Positions 42,079 through 50,811 of a DNA stretch of 64,000 bases are shown piece after piece; positions within the stretch are counted from its first letter, which is position 1, and each line of letters starts with the position of its first letter. The DNA lies in assembly GCF_022532105.1 (NCBI RefSeq), contig NZ_CP092832.1, positions 2,571,001-2,635,000 on the forward strand. Reading direction: 5' to 3'. The position numbers and the translations under genes were made by a program. The notes beneath the pieces are model-generated. The model did not search any database, was not told the origin of the DNA, and was given only the letters and a program-made list of their open reading frames with translations. This DNA comes from Flavobacterium sp. HJ-32-4 (GTDB taxonomy: Bacteria; Bacteroidota; Bacteroidia; Flavobacteriales; Flavobacteriaceae).

Positions 42079-44245
42079 ATGAAGAAGTTTCTACTCGTGT
42101 TAGTGCTATTTTCAGCCTCCCTCCAGGCGCAACACGGAAATGTGGCCCGAACCCTGGCCAAACGGTTGGCAAATGCCACTCCTTTTGAACTGGCGCCCCT
42201 GCAACGGAACACAGCCCCGTCTGATACCCGTTACCAGAAAGCAGTGAGTGGTGCGACGATTGCCACCCTCAACGCGTCTTCGATGGCGACGCTTTTCGCG
42301 ACCCGGCCGGACGTACTTCGATTGTCGGTACCGTATGGTGATGAGAATCTGTCTGTCCTGATGTACAAAGTCGAGGTCACGACTTCCGATTTTGAAGTGA
42401 AGACCGATAAAGGCGCCCTCGTCACACCCGAGGCGGGTATCTTTTACCGCGGTATTTTGGAAAACCATCCGGAGTCGCTTGCAGCCTTCAGTTTTTTCCG
42501 GACGGGCTTCAGCGGTATCGTCTCCGATCCGTCCATCCAAAAACGTCAATGTGGTAAAACTCCGGACGCCCGGAAATACAAGCGACTATATTGTCTATTC
42601 CGATGCAAAACTCAACGTTCCCAATTCCTTCCAATGCCATACGTCTGACAAAGGTGCCGTTCCGGCTACACCTTCCGCCCAACGCGGGGTAACCACCGAG
42701 CGCTGCGCCACCCTGTATTTTGAGATCGACCACGACCTCTACCTGGCCAACAACTCGGATACCGACGAAACCACCAATTGGATGCTGGCGCTCTACAACA
42801 ACGTCCAAACCATCTACAACAACGACGAAATCAATACCGTCATTAAATCGCTGTATATCTGGACCGAACAAGATCCGTATTTCGGTTCGGCATCCGTCGA
42901 TTACCTCTACCAGTTCCATGCCCTTCGCCCGGTCTTTAACGGCGATCTCGGACAACTGGTCGGCATCGATGACGGCGGACTCGGGGGCGTGGCGGCAACC
43001 ATAAACGGACTCTGCTCCGACCAGAACTTCAGCTACTCCGACCTGTTCTTCGAATTTGAAACCGTACCGACTTTTTCCTGGAGTGTGATGGTCGTCACGC
43101 ACGAATTTGGCCATTTGCTGGGCTCACCCCATACCCATGCCTGTTTTTGGAACGGCGATGGCACCATGATCGATGGCTGTGGTCCGACCGCGAATCTAAA
43201 TTTTGCCGAAGGCGATTGCCCTATCGCCGCTGTTCCGTCCGACCAGGTAGGTGGCACCATAATGAGCTACTGTCACCTGCTCAGCGCCGGCGTGAACCTG
43301 GCAAACGGCTTCGGCCCGCAACCGGCTGCACAAATCCAGCAAAGTATGAACAATTCGACCTGTCTCAGCACGGATTGTATCAATACGTGTATCTCGCTCG
43401 TACACGACGTGAAAGCCTCAACTATCACCGACGACGCCGTAACCATCTCATGGGACGATGAGAACTCGGTTGGCGCGTACGAAGTGGGTTTGGCATTATA
43501 TCCGTTTACCGACTACACCTGGACTACCGTCGACAATGCGACCACTACGACTTTCTCCGGACTGTTGGCGAATACCTATTATAAAGTATTGATCCGCCCC
43601 ATTTGCGGTGACCTCACCTCGTTGGCGCGGGGCACGATCTTCGCGACCAACACCGACTATTGCACCGGTACACTCTTCCTTGATTCAGGAGGCGCCGGTG
43701 GTTTCTATACGGATATGGAAGACTGGGTACGTGTCGTCAAACCGGCCGATCCGGGTGCGAAAATCAAGGTGACGTTCGCCATGATCGACATTGAATACGG
43801 ATACGATTTCCTTTTCATCCACGACGGCGACAGCACCAATGCGCCGCTGCTCACCCCGCTGGGCATCACAGGTGGCGACATCGAAGCTGGTCCTTTCGAA
43901 TCGACTGATGTCACAGGTGCGCTGACCTTCCATTTCACATCCGACCAATACATCACGGCCGACGGATGGAACGCACAGATTACCTGTACGAATCTCAGCA
44001 CCGGACAAAACGACCTGATTGATTTCACCTATAATCCGAACCCAACAAACGGACGCGTATTCCTGCATGCCTCACGTGCCTTCCGTTCCATTCGGGTATA
44101 CGGCATCGACGGACGCCGCCTGCTCGAGCGCACTACAAATGGCACCGACGAACAGGTCGACCTTTCGGGCTTTGCCTCAGGTACCTACGTCTTCCAGGTG
44201 GATCTTGACGGGAAACCGACCAGCTTCCGGATCGTCAAGCAATAA
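42079..44245 (+). pseudogene. Secreted reprolysin-like zinc metalloprotease with T9SS C-terminal domain, interrupted by a frameshift
   Basis: Two frames make one protein: frame 1 from 42079 ends at 42648, frame 2 carries on to 44245. The switch is at an A5 run at 42539-42543; with four A the reading is continuous (SDPSIQNVNVVKL). The N-terminal part holds a signal peptide (KFLLVLVLFSASLQAQ) and propeptide. Frame 2 encodes the zinc site HEFGHLLGSPHTH (HExxHxxGxxH) near 43099, a fibronectin-III-like segment, a CUB-like segment and a T9SS sorting domain starting NPTNGRVFLHASRAF and ending FRIVKQ. Only one base is wrong, so it may be a sequencing error, a real frameshift or slippage-controlled. 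Confidence 0.82.
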
Positions 44246-44250
44246 CATAA

Positions 44251-44280
44251 AAAAAGGGACACCGGCCGGTGTCCCTTTTT
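44251..44280. terminator. Palindromic terminator between metalloprotease and small membrane gene
   Basis: A perfect 30-base palindrome with arms AAAAAGGGACACCGG and its inverse, then more T. It serves the convergent genes on both sides. Confidence 0.9.
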
Positions 44281-44297
44281 TCTTTCTAAGTACCTGA

Positions 44298-44465
44298 TTA
44301 GGCCTCTTCTTTCTTCTGTGCCCTGCGCTCGCGGAGCAATTCCATCGTACCGCCATATACCCAATACGGGATGATGAACGTAATCAGGAAAATCATCAGC
44401 CAAAAGCCGATGGTCAGGACAGTCAGGAAGGCAAGAAAGCCCAGGTATTGTTGAAATTCAAACAT
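44298..44465 (-). CDS. Small single-helix membrane protein
   Basis: 55 residues from the ATG at 44465 (MFEFQQYLGFLAFLTVLT), with a long hydrophobic helix over residues 8-35 and a charged tail RRAQKKEEA. An earlier in-frame ATG lies 17 codons upstream, but a TACCTTTG -7 box (44502-44495 on the minus strand) falls inside that stretch, so the later start is preferred. Function unknown; it would be in the inner membrane. Confidence 0.6.
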   Translation of the reverse strand: MFEFQQYLGFLAFLTVLTIGFWLMIFLITFIIPYWVYGGTMELLRERRAQKKEEA

Positions 44466-44574
44466 AGCTGCAGCAATTAATTGTTGAATTACGGCAAAGG
44501 TAGCCGAATATTCCATCTCCCTACTAAATTCAGGCGGAATTTTTTAAAAAAGGTGATTAATCCGTACTTTTGGA

Positions 44575-44735
44575 CGGCTTTTAAGGGCAGCATTTCCGGC
44601 TTTCCGCTGCAACTCCGCGTCCCGGCCCCGTTTTTTGCATCGCCTTCGCTGGGCTTCCTCCGGTCGCCCCGCTCCAGCGGCAAAAAATCAGGCCCGTGCC
44701 TTGCGGGGTTTCCGCTCCAATCCGGGCTGCAACCG
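44575..44735. repeat. GC-rich repeat-like segment before fumC
   Basis: It has GGGCTTCCTCCGGTCGCCCCG, related to the CGGCTTCCGTTGGTCGCCCCG of the 9490 repeat, and is flanked at 44757-44801 by CTAACTACTGACTACTGACC-type degenerate repeats. Relation to the other copies is likely but looser. Confidence 0.45.
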
Positions 44736-44805
44736 AGAACAAACGAACCACAATTTCTGACCACTAACTACTGACTACTGACCACTAACTCCTAACTCCT
44801 TCTAT

Positions 44806-46203
44806 ATGAACTATCGTATCGAAAAAGACACCATGGGCGAAGTGCGTGTCCCCGCTGACAAATACTGGGGCGCACAAACCGAACGCTCCCGCAACAACTT
44901 CAAAATCGGAACTCCCGGCTCGATGCCACGCGAAATCATCGACGGTTTTGCCTACCTGAAAAAGGCCGCCGCCTACGCCAACCACGACCTGGGTGTGCTA
45001 TCCGTCGAAAAACGCGATGCGATCGCCGCCGTCTGCGACGAAATCCTGGCCGGAAAACTATACGACGAATTCCCGCTGGTCATCTGGCAAACGGGTTCGG
45101 GTACCCAAAGCAACATGAATGTCAATGAGGTCATCGCAAACCGCGCACAGGTGTTGGCCGGCGGCAAAATCGGTGAAGGCGACCCCGTTCTCAAAGCGAA
45201 CGACGACGTCAACAAGTCGCAGTCGTCCAACGATACCTTCCCTACAGGGATGCACATCGCCGCTTATAAAGCCGCTGTAGAAGTGACGCTGCCAGGCGTA
45301 CAGAAACTGCGCGACACACTGCACGCCAAGGCAGAAGAATTCAAAAACGTCGTCAAGATCGGCCGCACCCACCTGATGGATGCCACGCCGCTTACCCTCG
45401 GCCAGGAACTGTCGGGTTATGTCGCCCAGCTCGACTACGGCATGAAGGCGCTTCGCAACACACTCGATCACCTTTCCGAGGTTGCCCTGGGCGGAACCGC
45501 TGTCGGCACCGGACTCAACACACCAGCCGGCTACGATGTGAAAGTAGCTTCCTATATTGCGCAATTTACCGGACATCAGTTCCGCACGGCTCCTAATAAA
45601 TTTGAGGCGCTGGCCTCCCACGATGCGATCGTGGAAGCCCACGGTGCACTAAAACAATTGGCGGTGTCGCTGAATAAAATCGCCAACGACATCCGCATGC
45701 TGGCCTCAGGTCCGCGTTCGGGTATCGGTGAAATCCTCATTCCGGAAAACGAACCGGGTTCTTCCATCATGCCGGGTAAAGTAAACCCAACACAGTGTGA
45801 AGCCTTGACCATGGTGGCCGCGCAGGTCATCGGAAACGATATGGCCATTGCCGTTGGTGGCATGCAGGGGCATTACGAACTGAACGTGTTCAAGCCGGTA
45901 ATGGCCGCTAACTTCCTGCAATCAGCACGACTGATCGGCGACGCCTGCGTATCGTTTGACGAGCATTGCGCGCAGGGCATCGAGCCGAACTACAAGCGTA
46001 TCAAAGAACTTGTCGATAATTCCCTCATGCTGGTCACGGCGTTGAACACCAAAATCGGTTACTATAAAGCCGCTGAGATTGCGCAGACCGCCCATAAGAA
46101 CGGCACGACACTCAAAGAAGAAGCGGTGCGCCTTGGCTATGTGTCGCCTGAAGATTTCGACGCATGGGTCAAGCCAGAAGATATGGTGGGAAGTTTGAAA
46201 TAA
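44806..46203 (+). CDS. fumC: Fumarate hydratase, class II
   Basis: 465 residues, typical for class II fumarase, cytosolic, iron-independent. It interconverts fumarate and malate in the TCA cycle. Motifs: the N-terminal [49 protein letters not shown] and the superfamily signature [16 protein letters not shown]. The start fits the conserved [16 protein letters not shown]. It can also use the fumarate made by maleate isomerase. Single gene, followed by a terminator. Confidence 0.97.
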   Translation: MNYRIEKDTMGEVRVPADKYWGAQTERSRNNFKIGTPGSMPREIIDGFAYLKKAAAYANHDLGVLSVEKRDAIAAVCDEILAGKLYDEFPLVIWQTGSGTQSNMNVNEVIANRAQVLAGGKIGEGDPVLKANDDVNKSQSSNDTFPTGMHIAAYKAAVEVTLPGVQKLRDTLHAKAEEFKNVVKIGRTHLMDATPLTLGQELSGYVAQLDYGMKALRNTLDHLSEVALGGTAVGTGLNTPAGYDVKVASYIAQFTGHQFRTAPNKFEALASHDAIVEAHGALKQLAVSLNKIANDIRMLASGPRSGIGEILIPENEPGSSIMPGKVNPTQCEALTMVAAQVIGNDMAIAVGGMQGHYELNVFKPVMAANFLQSARLIGDACVSFDEHCAQGIEPNYKRIKELVDNSLMLVTALNTKIGYYKAAEIAQTAHKNGTTLKEEAVRLGYVSPEDFDAWVKPEDMVGSLK

Positions 46204-46221
46204 TCCTGACCGTTTCCATAC

Positions 46222-46256
46222 AAAAGCCTGCGAGAAAAATCGCGGGCTTTTTTTGT
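46222..46256 (+). terminator. Terminator after fumC
   Basis: Stem AAAGCCTGCGA / TCGCGGGCTTT (one G.T pair), then a T-run, directly downstream of fumC. Confidence 0.8.
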
Positions 46257-46556
46257 TTGGATGGAGGACGCGCGTACTGACGCGGTTGTCAGTAGTCAGT
46301 AGGCAGTGCGGTGTACGATGTAAGATAATAGCAACAAACTGCGGGGCGAAAGGCATCTTTTCCGAATAAATTTGTACTTTCGAACGGTTGCAGGGGGTTA
46401 GTGAGTTACTTTGGACATGGCGCAATGAGATAAATAACGCGATCGGCGGTATGTTGATAGGGCTTTGGTCGGGGTGGCGACGATGTTATTATGCAAACTT
46501 CGTTTATCCAGAGAATGTAGGAGGAATAAGCTAATATCTGTTCAACCTATACACTA
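46257..46556. other. Gap before the first gene cassette
   Basis: No gene seen. At 46285-46307 a GTCAGTAGTCAGTAGGCAGT simple repeat. The base composition changes from GC-rich to AT-rich over this stretch, and it ends at the cassette junction GTTAGCTGCG at 46557. Confidence 0.5.
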
Positions 46557-47337
46557 GTTAGCTGCGATTTATAACCACACAAACTATGGAAGAAACCGTT
46601 CACTTGATATTTACTTATCCTGAAAGTTACCCAGAGGAAATTATCAATAATGATATTTCTGAAATAAAAGAAAATGAATTAAAAGTTCATATAACAAAGC
46701 AAGGGAATGCCATGTACAATGCACTAGAATGGATTGTACCAACATTCTTAGCTACATATATTTTAAAACCATATTTTGAAGCATTCTTGCAAGAAGCAGG
46801 TAAAGATCATTATCAACTTGTAAAAAGCGCTTGTAAAAAAATGCTCGCCAGAGGAAAATCAACTCAAGCACATTTGATCGCTGCAGAAGAATCTACACAA
46901 AAACTATCAGGAAAATACAATGAATCACTTGCCGTGTCAATTCTATTTCAAACTGCTGCTAATCGACAAATAAAAATGTTATTTAATAATAGCTTAAGTT
47001 TAAAAGAATGGGAAAACGCAGTGGACGAATTTTCAGAAATAATGTTGGAGCATTATCGAAACTTTCCAAATGATATACTTTCAAATGAAATAAAAGATTT
47101 GTCTCAGAAACCTTATTATTCCATTTACGTCAAAATAAATCCGGAAACAAAAAAGTTAGAATTCCATGATGATAACACATTAATTTCAGAAGTAAAAAAT
47201 TTAAACCGCAGCTAACAGCCGCCACGCGATCATTGCTGGTTTGTCTTTCGCCAGAAGCATGGTTTTTACGTAGAACTTTTTAGCTTAGTGGAGAAAACTC
47301 GGCTCGTTTTTCCGCAATGTCGCGTGGCGGCAAACCG
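46557..47337 (+). mobile_element. Integron-like gene cassette 1 (no integrase present)
   Basis: Left junction GTTAGCTGCG (46557-46566) and right-hand R'' CGCAGCTAAC (47207-47216) are exact reverse complements over 10 bases, as they must be in a circular cassette whose recombination point is G^TTAGC. Between them is one ORF (46586-47215) reading toward the attC, with almost no other DNA: the ORF begins 20 bases from the junction and its stop codon is part of R''. The cassette is AT-rich compared to both flanks. Confidence 0.7.
46586..47215 (+). CDS. Cassette-encoded protein of unknown function
   Basis: 209 residues from the ATG at 46586 (MEETVHLIFTYPESYPEEI). No signal peptide. The N-terminal half has a short beta-rich part then VPTFLATYILKPYFEAFLQEAGK with a 'KDHYQLVKSACKKML' helix; the C-terminal half is helical with an acidic stretch WENAVDEFSEIML. 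I recognise no family. The codon use is AT-rich, unlike neighbours, and the stop TAA lies inside the attC. Cassette genes often encode toxins, antitoxins or defence proteins, but nothing here shows which. Confidence 0.75.
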   Translation: MEETVHLIFTYPESYPEEIINNDISEIKENELKVHITKQGNAMYNALEWIVPTFLATYILKPYFEAFLQEAGKDHYQLVKSACKKMLARGKSTQAHLIAAEESTQKLSGKYNESLAVSILFQTAANRQIKMLFNNSLSLKEWENAVDEFSEIMLEHYRNFPNDILSNEIKDLSQKPYYSIYVKINPETKKLEFHDDNTLISEVKNLNRS

Positions 47338-47346
47338 TTAGTGGCA
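47207..47346 (+). repeat. attC site of cassette 1, complete
   Basis: R'' CGCAGCTAAC (47207-47216), L'' CCGCCACGCGATCATTGC (47219-47236), a 77-base spacer, L' GCAATGTCGCGTGGCGG (47314-47330), then CAAACC and R' GTTAGTGGC (47337-47345). L'' and L' pair over 17 positions with one unpaired T at 47230, like the extrahelical bases used by integron integrases to choose the bottom strand. Confidence 0.72.
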
Positions 47347-47368
47347 AGCTCTCAAAAATGTACTTGAA

Positions 47369-48328
47369 ATGAATCCGAAAAAGTTCTCTAAAAGACATCA
47401 TTATTTGCCTGTTTTCTATCTCAAGGGTTTTTCAGACACAAACCAAAACATTTTTGTATACGATAAAATAAGAGATGAAATAATTGGAAAACAAGATCCA
47501 AAAAGTCAATTTTATAAAAACCATCTAAATAACTTTCGTATTAACGGTGAAATTGTATTCTCATTCGAAGAGTCAATATTCACGCCCAAAGACACAAGTA
47601 TTGCTCCATTATTTTCAAGGTTCCGTTCAACTTTGAACTATCAATTTACTGCGTATGAAAAGTTCGAGTTGTTACATTTTCTTTCTCAACTTTATTGGCG
47701 CTCACCCGACACAAACGAAAAGTTTGTAGAATTAATAAAAAAAGAAGGGTTTAACAATAGTTCGTTTGGCTTGCGAAGTAAAGATGGAAATAAACTCACC
47801 GATGAAGACATTCCTGAATTTTTAAAAAAGCTTTTAAGCGACTCTGAACTTCAAAAAATGTTTAAGCATTTGATACCGGTGTCAAATGCAAGTTTAGATG
47901 AACTTGAAAAGCTCGTAAGAAAGTGGAAAGTTTTTGACTTATCGACTACTGATGCTACTTTTATTACTGGTGATAGGCCATTTGTTATAAACAATACTGA
48001 CGTCAGATTAAATAACGTTTTTGACGAAATGATTTTTCCTTTGAGCCGAAATAAGGTTCTGATTTTATCCGAAAAATCTCCAGATTTTTTCGATTCAATT
48101 GCTTTGATGAATATCAACTTAACTATTGTTACGCAGTCTCAAAGATTTATTGCTTCACATAACTTAGACTATCTCCAATATGTCATTGACGAATTTAAAC
48201 GATTTCAAAGTCTGAATCTTTTAGATGATTTGTTGAAAGGAACCTTCGGAATAATGTATCATCAATCTAAGTTTAATGACTATGAGGAATATCTGAAGTA
48301 TTATAATGAACTTAAATCAAATCATTGA
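47369..48328 (+). CDS. DUF4238 family protein
   Basis: 319 residues from the ATG at 47369 (MNPKKFSKRHHYLPVFYLKGF). The HHYLPxFYLKGF opening, WRSPDTNEKF in the first half and TFITGDRPFVI in the second match DUF4238, a family common in accessory DNA and cassettes of many bacteria with no proven function; links to phage defence have been proposed but this is not shown here. The middle part is helical and charged. It lies in cassette 2, has no signal peptide, and its stop codon overlaps R''. AT-rich. Confidence 0.85.
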   Translation: MNPKKFSKRHHYLPVFYLKGFSDTNQNIFVYDKIRDEIIGKQDPKSQFYKNHLNNFRINGEIVFSFEESIFTPKDTSIAPLFSRFRSTLNYQFTAYEKFELLHFLSQLYWRSPDTNEKFVELIKKEGFNNSSFGLRSKDGNKLTDEDIPEFLKKLLSDSELQKMFKHLIPVSNASLDELEKLVRKWKVFDLSTTDATFITGDRPFVINNTDVRLNNVFDEMIFPLSRNKVLILSEKSPDFFDSIALMNINLTIVTQSQRFIASHNLDYLQYVIDEFKRFQSLNLLDDLLKGTFGIMYHQSKFNDYEEYLKYYNELKSNH

Positions 48329-48430
48329 GCCTGCCACTAACAGCGGGCACTCGCAATTTGTTGGTTAGTCCAAACTTCAAGTTTCCGTTTTCTTATTACC
48401 TTTAGTCGCAGCGGAGAAACTCGGTTCCAT
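48327..48430 (+). repeat. Truncated attC of cassette 2
   Basis: R'' GAGCCTGCCACTAAC (48327-48341), L'' AGCGGGCACTCGCAATTTG (48342-48360) and part of the spacer (TTTAGTCGCAGCGGAGAAACTCGG, core AGCGGAGAAACTCGG near 48409-48423) resembling the cassette 1 spacer. No L'/R' partner is found in the following 150 bases. The rest of the 48329-48903 gap holds a terminator and the short ORF listed separately. Confidence 0.6.
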
Positions 48431-48526
48431 AACCCGCTCCACGACATCTTCTACGAAGCACTACGCTGCGCAAACGTCTCTGACTTTGCGCCATCTCCCC
48501 TACTGCCCTACCGTTCCCTGCAAACA

Positions 48527-48564
48527 AAAAAGGCTGTTCCCACATTGGGGACAGCCTTTTTTTT
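48527..48564. terminator. Strong terminator
   Basis: Stem AAAAGGCTGTCCC-like: AAAAAGGCTGT on the left and ACAGCCTTTT on the right with an inner TCCC/GGGG pairing, T-runs on both ends. It can stop transcription from either side. Confidence 0.8.
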
Positions 48565-48607
48565 CCGGTGAAATAGCTGCCATTTAACAGCAACCGTAAA
48601 GGGGTTT

Positions 48608-48688
48608 CTATCGGAGACGTCGAATTCCCAGAAGGCGGAGCAACACAGGAATATTGGTTTCGCGGAGGATGAATTCTTTTAGTAGCAT
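48608..48688 (-). CDS. Possible 26-residue peptide with its own promoter box
   Basis: An ORF starting MLLKEFILRETNIPVLLRLL and ending in GIRRLR, basic with a short amphipathic helix. A TACTTTTG box (48715-48708 on minus) precedes it by 19 bases and the terminator at 48527-48564 follows it, so the short segment looks like a complete transcription unit. It may be a peptide gene or a small RNA; with such a short reading frame chance cannot be excluded. Confidence 0.35.
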   Translation of the reverse strand: MLLKEFILRETNIPVLLRLLGIRRLR

Positions 48689-48903
48689 TTGATGTTGTAT
48701 TATGGTTCAAAAGTACCTCCGCCACTCGTTCTGGTCTAAAAAAAACGGTGAAGCAAATCAAAGATGCGGTGAACGGTATAGGGCTGCGTCGTTCATCCGT
48801 TTTTCGTGCAACTCGCCGAATGCGATTTTTTTTAGTTTTCCTAAGGGCGTCTTAAATCGGGGGCATTCCAGCGTGCGATTTCGTAACTTAGAAAGAAAAA
48901 GTC

Positions 48904-49134
48904 ATGAAAAAGACCCCGAATCAAGCGTCCAAAACGCCCGCCGACACCTCCTCCACCCATCGCGACGAGGAACTGACAAATGAAAAGATCGTACATGAGG
49001 CTTCGGAAGATGCCATCGAAACGCACGAAGACGACAGGCGCCGTCACCAGTCGTTCGGTAACCGTAAGTATGAGTCCTTCAGCAACCATTCCTCTGCCGA
49101 CGACCAGCCCACGACCGACACCGGTACGCCTTAA
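48904..49134 (+). CDS. Small hydrophilic protein
   Basis: 76 residues, rich in Thr, Ser, Asp, Glu and His (MKKTPNQASKTPADTSSTHR; HEASEDAIETHEDDRRRHQSFG). Likely disordered and cytosolic. No family recognised. Its end overlaps by four bases the convergent L,D-transpeptidase gene. It resembles in kind the 88-residue acidic protein at 6303. Confidence 0.5.
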   Translation: MKKTPNQASKTPADTSSTHRDEELTNEKIVHEASEDAIETHEDDRRRHQSFGNRKYESFSNHSSADDQPTTDTGTP

Positions 49135-50684
49135 TTGGCGTCATACAACAGTCCGGCCAGCCGTTGGTCGCGGTCGTACACATCCGGAAAAAAGGCGACA
49201 CGACCCTCGGCATCGGCCCAGGCCGTAAAGTACGCGATGTAGACCGGAATCTTGCGTTTCAGCGTATATACCGTCTCTTTCCCCGCATGCATGGCCCGAT
49301 CCACCCGTTCCGACGTCCATTTCGGATCATCCTTCAATAACGTAATAGCCAATTCCCGCGCTTTTTCCACCCGGACGCATCCATGGCTTAGCGCACGCAC
49401 ATCGCGTCCGAAGAGGCTCTTGGCGGGCGTATCGTGCAGGTAGATATTATTGGTATTGGGAAACATAAACTTCACGAGTCCGAGTGAATTGTTGTCACCG
49501 GGCTTTTGCCGCACATTCGGGCCGTTCCATTCCATGTTGTGCTTTTCGAGATAATCCGGGTCTTTTGCAATCCCCGGCTTGATTTCGTTTTCGAGGATAC
49601 TGGTCGGGACGTTCCAATACGGACTAAAAACGAGGTAACTGATTTTACCGCTGAATACTACCGTCTTGTTCATTTCTTTCCCCACGACCACTTTTGACCA
49701 AAAAACCGGCTTTCCATCCCGGAAATACGCCATCCGAAAAGACGGTATGTTGACACCGATGACTTCTTTGGCATCCAGTATATCCGGTGACAACCAACGA
49801 CATCGCTCCATGTTCACCGTCAGGGTTCGGATACGGTCTTCCACCGGCACACTCCACTCCGACAATAACGCCGGGGTAATCAGTCCTTCCGCATCGCGTG
49901 CCTGTCGTTGGTTATATTGCTGTATCGCTTCTTCCAACTCCCTATCAAAAGTGGTACTGCCCGAATCGTTCGTAAGATCGCCCGACAACGCCAACCGCTT
50001 CCGAACTGCCGCAATAAGCGGATCTGTTTCCCCTGGCTTCAGCACCTTCTTCCCGGTCGGCATCTCCAACACCGGCCAACCTCCTTTATCACGGATATCG
50101 CGATAGCGCTTCAACGCTTTCCGAAGATTGTAGTATTGGCCGAGTTGTTCCGATGCATCCTTCCTGATAAGGTCGGGCTCTTTCATCAGTTTGTCAAGAT
50201 AGTCGACATACGACGTCTTGTCGCGTGGCAGGTACCAGCCCGTTTCCTTGCTATGTGTCGGGTCGAGTCCTTCGTAGACTTTGGCCGTATAGAAGAAATA
50301 CAGGGAGGTGATCAACAGCTCATTTTCAGCCGTTGGCTTTGACTTGCGCGAATCGTTGTCAAAGAGGGCTTCATACTCAGAGGCATACGGTATCGGAGCC
50401 GCCACACCCTCTTCATCCATTTGGGTGGCGGCGTTATAAAGCACTTCGGCAAAATCGATACGCCCGGCCTTGTCGTACCAGATACAATGCGACTCGTGTC
50501 GCGCGTACAACTGTCCGATTTCCTTTCTGTAGGTAGCGAACTTGGGATGCTTCGCAAAAAATCCGTCAAAAGAAGTGGTGTCAAGAGTGACCGTACGCGT
50601 TTCTTTGTGCACCTCGGCCGGCTCCTTGCGTTTGCAGGACGTTGCGACGGTACACACAGCCAGTAGCAAAAACAAATATTTCAT
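49131..50684 (-). CDS. Murein L,D-transpeptidase (YcbB/LdtD-like lipoprotein)
   Basis: 517 residues from the ATG at 50684 (MKYLFLLLAVCTVATSCKRK), a lipoprotein signal with Cys in ATSC; an upstream ATG would add 32 residues before it. The middle part contains a scaffold and a peptidoglycan-binding-like stretch (AVRKRLALSGDLTND). The YkuD catalytic motif is HDTPAKSLFGRDVRALSHGC followed by VRVEKARELA, with Cys as the nucleophile. Such enzymes make 3-3 cross-links or attach proteins to murein in the periplasm. Monocistronic. Confidence 0.9.
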   Translation of the reverse strand: MKYLFLLLAVCTVATSCKRKEPAEVHKETRTVTLDTTSFDGFFAKHPKFATYRKEIGQLYARHESHCIWYDKAGRIDFAEVLYNAATQMDEEGVAAPIPYASEYEALFDNDSRKSKPTAENELLITSLYFFYTAKVYEGLDPTHSKETGWYLPRDKTSYVDYLDKLMKEPDLIRKDASEQLGQYYNLRKALKRYRDIRDKGGWPVLEMPTGKKVLKPGETDPLIAAVRKRLALSGDLTNDSGSTTFDRELEEAIQQYNQRQARDAEGLITPALLSEWSVPVEDRIRTLTVNMERCRWLSPDILDAKEVIGVNIPSFRMAYFRDGKPVFWSKVVVGKEMNKTVVFSGKISYLVFSPYWNVPTSILENEIKPGIAKDPDYLEKHNMEWNGPNVRQKPGDNNSLGLVKFMFPNTNNIYLHDTPAKSLFGRDVRALSHGCVRVEKARELAITLLKDDPKWTSERVDRAMHAGKETVYTLKRKIPVYIAYFTAWADAEGRVAFFPDVYDRDQRLAGLLYDAN

Positions 50685-50811
50685 ATGGTAGGTTTTTCTG
50701 TATAAAATTACTGCCGTCGCCCGGCCGTGCGTTACACAAAAGTAAGATAAGCTTACACGAAGGTTCCTGATTTCTGTCACTTTACTATCTTAGCACTCAC
50801 AACCTTTTTAT

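Larger units (their letters stand above)
47338..48430 (+). mobile_element. Integron-like gene cassette 2, truncated at its right end
   Basis: Left junction GTTAGTGGCAAGCTC (47337-47351) and right R'' GAGCCTGCCACTAAC (48327-48341) are reverse complements with 14 of 15 matches. It carries the DUF4238-type gene. The right attC starts normally (R'' then L'' CAGCGGGCACTCGCAATTTG and a spacer like that of cassette 1, with GCGGAGAAACTCGG), but there is no L' arm; the sequence passes into normal DNA near 48430, so the end was lost or never formed. Confidence 0.65.

Noticed and set aside
46360..46440. Possible tRNA-like or attachment-site sequence before the first cassette
   Set aside because: No cloverleaf with acceptor and T-loop can be drawn, so no RNA gene is called.
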